Part shown: positions 13,935-17,561 of the stretch, one piece after another
Layout of the letters: the number at the start of each line of letters is the position of its first letter
Numbering within the stretch: position 1 is the stretch's first letter
NCBI GenBank assembly: GCA_964566145.1
Contig: CAZMHN010000018.1
Span: 1 to 17,561, forward strand
Reading direction: 5' to 3'
DNA length: 17,561 nucleotides
From: CAZMHN01 sp964566145
GTDB taxonomy: Bacteria; Patescibacteriota; Patescibacteriia; Veblenbacterales; UBA10138
The notes under the pieces: generated by a model
Databases searched by the model: none
Seen by the model: only the letters and a program-made list of their open reading frames with translations
Told to the model about the DNA's origin: nothing
Translations under genes and position numbers: made by a program

Positions 13935-15638
13935 ATGGAACGGCTTTTCCTAGACATTTCCCTCATCGTCGTCACGGCCACGGTGCTCGGACTTATCGCC
14001 CGGCTCCTGAAGCAGCCCGTTATCCTGGCTTACGTCCTGGCTGGCGTGCTCCTGGGGCCTGCGGCCCTGAACCTCATAGACGAGACCCGCACCGTTCACA
14101 CGCTGTCCAGCTTCGGCATAGCGTTCCTTCTGTTCCTGGTCGGTTTGGAGCTCGACCTAAGGAAGCTGAAAAGCTTAGGCAAAGTGTCCCTTCTCCTGGG
14201 CCTGGGACAGGTGCTGTTCACGTCCGGCATCGGCTACGTGCTCGTGAGGCTGTTTGGCTTCGGCGCCGTGCCGGCCGCCTACATCGCCATTGCCCTCACT
14301 TTCTCCAGCACCATCATAATCGTCAAGCTTCTAACGGAACAGCGCGCCCTGGAATCGCTGTACGGACGCATAGCCATAGGCATGCTGCTCGTACAGGACC
14401 TTATTGCCATGTTCGCGCTCATTTCCCTGACCGGCTTTACGGCTTCTGCCGGTGCGCCCTCCTGGAGCGAATTCATACTCATTGGCCTCAGGGGCGCCAT
14501 GCTGTTCTCCTTCGCCATCCTGGCGAGCGTGTTCATGCTGCCCAAGGTGTTCGACTGGCTGGCGAAATCCACCGAGCTCCTGCTCCTGGCCAGCATAGCC
14601 TGGTGCTTCATCTTCTCGCTGGTAACGGCCTCCGTCGGATTCTCGCTGGAAATAGGCGCGCTTCTGGCCGGCTTGTCCCTGGCGCCGCTCCCCTACAACC
14701 TTGAGATCGTGGGGCGCATACGCAGCCTGCGGGACTTTTTCATCACCATATTCTTCGTGGTGCTGGGAGGACAGCTCACCTTGGCTTCTTTGAGCGGACT
14801 GAAAACCGAACTCGTCGTACTGTCGCTGTTCGTGCTCATCGGCAATCCTTTGATAGTCATGGTCATCATGCGGGCCATGCACTACCGCAAGCGCACCGGC
14901 TTCCTGGTCGGTCTTACCATGGCGCAGGTGAGCGAGTTCTCGCTCATCATTATGGCGCTCGGGTTGAAGCTCGGGCACGTGAGCCCGGCCGCGGTTTCGC
15001 TAGTCACCTTCATAGGCATCGTAACCATAACCGGCTCAAGCTACCTGGTAACCCACGGCGAGCGCCTGTACCGCTACCTGGCTCCGCTTTTGAGCATCTT
15101 CGACACTCCGGCCTCCTCGGTTGAAGAAAGCGGGGGCGATCCTCAGCTGGCGGACCATGCCGTCGTGTTCGGCTACCACCGGCTGGGCGAACGGTTCGTG
15201 CGCGCCCTGAAGCGCCTGGGACTGAAGCTCCTGGTGATCGATTTCGACCCCGAGATAATCGCCAAGCTCAGGCGCCTGAACATACCTTGCCTGTACGGAG
15301 ACGCCAGCGACCTGGACATGCACGAGCGCGCCAACCTGAAGAACGCCCGCCTGGTCATTTCCACCATCCCGGACGTTTCCGACAACCTCATGCTCCTCAA
15401 GGACCTGAAACGCCAGGGCACGCCCGTGCCGGTATACGTAACCGCCACAACCTGGGAGGATACGCGCACGCTGTACGATGCCGGCGCCGATTACGTCATA
15501 TTCCCCCATTACCTTTCCGGCGAGTACTTCAGCGATCTGCTGGCCAAACTCGGGCAGAACCCCGACGCGGTGCGCCTCGACCGCATGCGTACGCTGGCCG
15601 AGCTGGAGCTGAGGTACGGCTCTTCAATGCGAACATAA
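13935..15638 (+). CDS. CPA2 cation:proton antiporter with TrkA-N domain (KefB type)
   Basis: This membrane protein exchanges Na+ or K+ for protons. Its 567 residues comprise an N-terminal CPA2 antiporter domain (about 1-385) with roughly 12 membrane spans and a C-terminal RCK/TrkA-N nucleotide-binding domain (about 408-525). Family features include LAGVLLGP (35-42), FLLFLVGLELDL (64-75), the unwound helix LTFSSTIIIVKLL, and LLVQD (151-155) with the conserved aspartate. The nucleotide-binding loop reads VVFGYHRLGERF (410-421), with His where the second glycine of G-x-G-x-x-G usually stands; V-I-D-F-D (434-438) ends strand 2 as expected. The transported ion cannot be told from the sequence. It is transcribed divergently from the ATPase operon and may read through into cysS, since no terminator is seen between them. 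Confidence 0.93.
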   Translation: MERLFLDISLIVVTATVLGLIARLLKQPVILAYVLAGVLLGPAALNLIDETRTVHTLSSFGIAFLLFLVGLELDLRKLKSLGKVSLLLGLGQVLFTSGIGYVLVRLFGFGAVPAAYIAIALTFSSTIIIVKLLTEQRALESLYGRIAIGMLLVQDLIAMFALISLTGFTASAGAPSWSEFILIGLRGAMLFSFAILASVFMLPKVFDWLAKSTELLLLASIAWCFIFSLVTASVGFSLEIGALLAGLSLAPLPYNLEIVGRIRSLRDFFITIFFVVLGGQLTLASLSGLKTELVVLSLFVLIGNPLIVMVIMRAMHYRKRTGFLVGLTMAQVSEFSLIIMALGLKLGHVSPAAVSLVTFIGIVTITGSSYLVTHGERLYRYLAPLLSIFDTPASSVEESGGDPQLADHAVVFGYHRLGERFVRALKRLGLKLLVIDFDPEIIAKLRRLNIPCLYGDASDLDMHERANLKNARLVISTIPDVSDNLMLLKDLKRQGTPVPVYVTATTWEDTRTLYDAGADYVIFPHYLSGEYFSDLLAKLGQNPDAVRLDRMRTLAELELRYGSSMRT

Positions 15639-15654
15639 CCGCCCCCGCCGTCCG

Positions 15655-15684
15655 TTGCCATAAGCCAGGATTAGGCTCTACAAT
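15655..15684 (+). promoter_or_regulatory. Promoter for cysS, predicted leaderless
   Basis: TTGCCA (15655-15660, 5/6), an 18-nt spacer and TACAAT (15679-15684, 5/6) form a good sigma70-like promoter. The -10 box ends 8 nt before ATG 15693. Confidence 0.7.
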
Positions 15685-15692
15685 GCCGCCGT

Positions 15693-17066
15693 ATGGCTCT
15701 TAGGTTATACAACACGCTGACAAGGAAGAAAGACGAGTTCACGCCGCTCGTTCCGGGCCAGGTGGGATTGTACACGTGCGGGCCGACGGTGTACTCCGAT
15801 CCCCACCTGGGGAATTTGCGCACCTATCTGTTCGAAGACCTGCTGAAACGCACTCTCCTCATGGAGGGCTACCAAGTGAAGCACGTCATGAACATAACCG
15901 ATGTGGGGCACCTGACCTCGGACGCGGACGAGGGCGAGGACAAGATGGAAAAAGGCTCGCGCGCGACCGGGAAAACGGTGTGGGAGCTGGCGGAGCTGTA
16001 CACCGAGGTGTTCCGCCGCAACCTCAAAGACCTGAACATACTTGAGCCCGACGTGTGGTGCAAAGCCACTGACTACATACCTCAGCAAATCGCTCTGGTG
16101 CAAAAACTCGAGCAGAACGGCTTTACGTATAAGACATCCGACGGCGTGTACTTCGACTCGCAAAAGCTGAAGGACTACGGCAAGCTGGCCAAGCTCGACG
16201 CCAAAGGCCTGAAAGAAGGCGCGCGGGTGGAAGCCAACCCGGAAAAACGCAGTCCGACCGATTTCGCTCTGTGGAAGCTGTCGCCCCAGGGAACGAAACG
16301 GCAAATGGAATGGGACTCTCCCTGGGGCAAGGGGTTCCCGGGCTGGCACTTGGAGTGCTCGGCTATGAGCATGGAGCACCTTGGGGAAACTTTCGACATA
16401 CACTGCGGCGGCATAGACCACATTCCGGTGCACCACACGAACGAAATAGCCCAGAGCGAGGCGGCCACGGGCAAGCCCTTCGTGCGGTACTGGCTCCACG
16501 GCGAATTCATGGTGGTGGATGCGAAGCGCATGGGCAAAAGCGAAGGCAACGCCATGACATTGGAATGGCTTGCGGGCGAGGGCATTGCTCCCCTAGCCTA
16601 CCGCTATTTCTGCCTGCAGACCCACTACCGCAAGCCCTTGAACTTCTCGCTGGAAGCCGTGCTCTCGGCTGAAAAGGCGCTGGAGAATCTCCAAGACAAA
16701 GTGGCCATGCTGGGCCAGCCCGGGGAAGAACTCGCGGATTACGCCGCAAGTTTCCGCGACGCGCTGAGCGACGACCTGAACGCGCCGCAGGGCTTGGCCG
16801 TGCTCTGGGACATGCTGAAAAGCGAACAGCCGGACGCCGCCAAGGCGGCTTCCGCCCTGGCCATGGACGAAGTGCTGGGCTTGGGCCTGAAGGACGTGCC
16901 CCGCCTAAGCGTGCCGGCCGAAGTGCACAGCCTCATCGAAGAGCGCGAACGCGTGCGCCAGGACAAGGACTTCGCCAAAGCCGACGACATCCGCAACCGC
17001 ATCAAGGAACTGGGCTTTACGGTGGACGACACGGAACTCGGACCGGTCGTGAAAAAGCTCCGCTAA
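15693..17066 (+). CDS. cysS: Cysteinyl-tRNA synthetase
   Basis: This class I synthetase charges tRNA-Cys. The 457-residue protein has the HIGH-type motif HLGN (38-41) and a KMSKS-type loop RMGKS (279-283). It has the four zinc ligands of the active site: C29 (YTCGPTVYS), C222 (WHLECSAMS), H247 and E251 (VHHTNE), spaced as in E. coli CysRS. The helical-bundle C-terminus holds RQDKDFAKADDIRNRIKELG, a strong family signature. Length is normal. The first KMSKS lysine is replaced by Arg and the first Ser by Gly. ATG at 15693 gives the standard N-terminus. A promoter sits 8 nt upstream and there is no Shine-Dalgarno. A hairpin follows the stop. Confidence 0.98.
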   Translation: MALRLYNTLTRKKDEFTPLVPGQVGLYTCGPTVYSDPHLGNLRTYLFEDLLKRTLLMEGYQVKHVMNITDVGHLTSDADEGEDKMEKGSRATGKTVWELAELYTEVFRRNLKDLNILEPDVWCKATDYIPQQIALVQKLEQNGFTYKTSDGVYFDSQKLKDYGKLAKLDAKGLKEGARVEANPEKRSPTDFALWKLSPQGTKRQMEWDSPWGKGFPGWHLECSAMSMEHLGETFDIHCGGIDHIPVHHTNEIAQSEAATGKPFVRYWLHGEFMVVDAKRMGKSEGNAMTLEWLAGEGIAPLAYRYFCLQTHYRKPLNFSLEAVLSAEKALENLQDKVAMLGQPGEELADYAASFRDALSDDLNAPQGLAVLWDMLKSEQPDAAKAASALAMDEVLGLGLKDVPRLSVPAEVHSLIEERERVRQDKDFAKADDIRNRIKELGFTVDDTELGPVVKKLR

Positions 17067-17081
17067 CCGCACAAATGGAAA

Positions 17082-17113
17082 AGCCGGCCTGCGCTTGGCG
17101 CACAGGACCGGCT
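17082..17113. terminator. Bidirectional hairpin between cysS and the convergent small gene
   Basis: AGCCGGCCTGCGC, a TTG loop and GCGCACAGGACCGGCT pair with two small bulges (about 13 bp). On the minus strand TTTTCC follows directly, making it a fair terminator for the small gene ending at 17127. On the plus strand the tail is GTATTGG, weaker but placed 15 nt after the cysS stop. Confidence 0.7.
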
Positions 17114-17126
17114 GTATTGGCATTGT

Positions 17127-17378
17127 TCAATCGAACCTGCTTGGCAGGTAATGGCAGGGCATTCCCAGCGGACCCGCCATCAACATCGCTCGGTCGAATT
17201 CATCGCCGAATTTCTCTCGCTGCTCTTCCTGTTTTTCAGGCGGATCGTCCTTGTTGATACGCGTCTCAACTGAAATCTCGCGTAGAAACAAAATTAACAC
17301 CAAGTACCCTCCTGCTAGAAAAACCACGAGAACGGCGAGCGCAATCGCATCGCCCCAAGCAAAACCGCCATTGAGCAT
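17127..17378 (-). CDS. Small single-span membrane protein of unknown function
   Basis: The 83-residue protein is not recognised. It has a short N-terminus, one clear membrane span (about 11-33, rich in A, L and V), then a charged cytosolic-type tail (EISVETRINKDDPPEKQEEQREKFGDEFDRA) and an unusual end with M, G, P, C and H. The gene is supported by a strong Shine-Dalgarno (AAGGAGG, GGAGG ending 5 nt before ATG 17378), a possible TTGACA promoter, and a terminator hairpin with a TTTT tail just downstream. It faces cysS and is divergent from dus. Such a strong ribosome binding site is unlike the rest of the window, which may mean a different control mode or a more recent arrival. Confidence 0.75.
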   Translation of the reverse strand: MLNGGFAWGDAIALAVLVVFLAGGYLVLILFLREISVETRINKDDPPEKQEEQREKFGDEFDRAMLMAGPLGMPCHYLPSRFD

Positions 17379-17383
17379 AGCTT

Positions 17384-17390
17384 CCTCCTT
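17384..17390 (-). promoter_or_regulatory. Strong Shine-Dalgarno AAGGAGG of the small membrane protein gene
   Basis: Minus-strand AAGGAGG followed by AAGCT and ATG 17378 is a near-ideal ribosome binding site, the only such one in the window. It fixes the start codon of the small gene. Confidence 0.85.
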
Positions 17391-17412
17391 GTGAAATGAA
17401 CTATTTGCCTCA

Positions 17413-17442
17413 ACCCTACTGCCACTCCAGCACCGTTGTCAA
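17413..17442 (-). promoter_or_regulatory. Possible promoter for the small membrane protein gene
   Basis: Minus-strand TTGACA (17442-17437) is perfect, but the -10 at an 18-nt spacing is poor (TAGGGT, 17418-17413, 3/6). The -35 overlaps the dus -35 on the other strand. Predicted leader is about 30 nt, enough to contain the Shine-Dalgarno. Confidence 0.4.
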
Positions 17443-17464
17443 ACAGGCTTCTCGCTGGTAGAAT
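17436..17464 (+). promoter_or_regulatory. Promoter for dus, predicted leaderless
   Basis: TTGTCA (17436-17441, 5/6), a 17-nt spacer and TAGAAT (17459-17464, 5/6) end 9 nt before ATG 17474. Confidence 0.7.
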
Positions 17465-17473
17465 CTGTCTGCT

Positions 17474-17561
17474 ATGCAGAGCTTTTGGCAGACGATCAAG
17501 AAGCCTATCCTGGCGCTGGCGCCCATGGCCGGGGTCACGGACGCGCCCTTCAGGCAAATGT
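17474..17561 (+). CDS. dus: tRNA-dihydrouridine synthase, only the N-terminus in window
   Basis: Dus enzymes are FMN-dependent and reduce uridines in the tRNA D loop. Only 29 codons are visible. They contain KKPILALAPMAGVTDAPFRQM, in which APMAGVTDxxFR is the FMN-binding start of the TIM barrel and the clearest signature of the family. The subtype (A, B or C) cannot be told from this fragment. ATG at 17474 gives a short N-terminus as in DusB-like proteins. The promoter is directly upstream and there is no Shine-Dalgarno. Confidence 0.93.
   Translation, partial: MQSFWQTIKKPILALAPMAGVTDAPFRQM

Noticed and set aside
1..17561. CRISPR array, insertion sequence, prophage or rRNA
   Set aside because: No regularly spaced repeats, transposase motifs, terminal inverted repeats, phage structural genes or rRNA sequences were seen on either strand.

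Overview
This 17.6 kb window is GC-rich (by eye near 60 %) chromosomal DNA that looks like a Candidate Phyla Radiation (Patescibacteria) bacterium, probably from the Parcubacteria side. The reasons are a DUF8128/VirD4-like ATPase preceded by a small proline-rich partner of a type I associate with these genomes, a short ProRS without its editing insert, a DUF5701-like protein, and compact gene packing. TGA is used as an ordinary stop (for example ending mreD and the small protein before the ATPase), which argues against the TGA=Gly code of Gracilibacteria/Absconditabacteria. The phylum assignment is inference; no rRNA gene is present.

Layout. Positions 1-410 (-) hold the start of greA. From 521 to 6130 (-) lies a cell-shape and translation block read as proS > mreB > mreC > mreD > mrdA (PBP2), with very short gaps or overlaps and an internal promoter directly before mreB. 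A divergent intergenic region then separates proS from a 431-residue DUF5701-like protein (6284-7579, +) with a strong terminator. Next come tRNA-Gln(CTG) and dnaX, both (-), then a probable CPR-specific protein with an AT-hook-like tail (-). A three-gene (-) operon follows (13861 down to 10259): small Pro-rich protein, VirD4/HerA-like membrane ATPase, and FAM173-like membrane-anchored methyltransferase. The right end carries a KefB-type antiporter and cysS (+), a small single-span membrane protein (-), and the start of a tRNA-dihydrouridine synthase gene (+).

How the genes work together. mreBCD and PBP2 form the elongasome core, with MreB filaments organising PBP2-driven peptidoglycan synthesis. 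proS, cysS, tRNA-Gln and dus serve translation. greA rescues stalled RNA polymerase. dnaX encodes the clamp loader. The ATPase operon is the most accessory-like part and probably acts in DNA or protein transport across the membrane.

The most striking pattern is in the control regions. At mreB, dnaX, kefB, cysS and dus, sigma70-like -10 boxes sit only 8-9 nt before the ATG, which predicts leaderless mRNAs. Three less familiar genes instead have longer leaders with Shine-Dalgarno sequences. No CRISPR array, insertion sequence, rRNA or phage gene was seen, and no gene-free stretch exceeds 300 bases.
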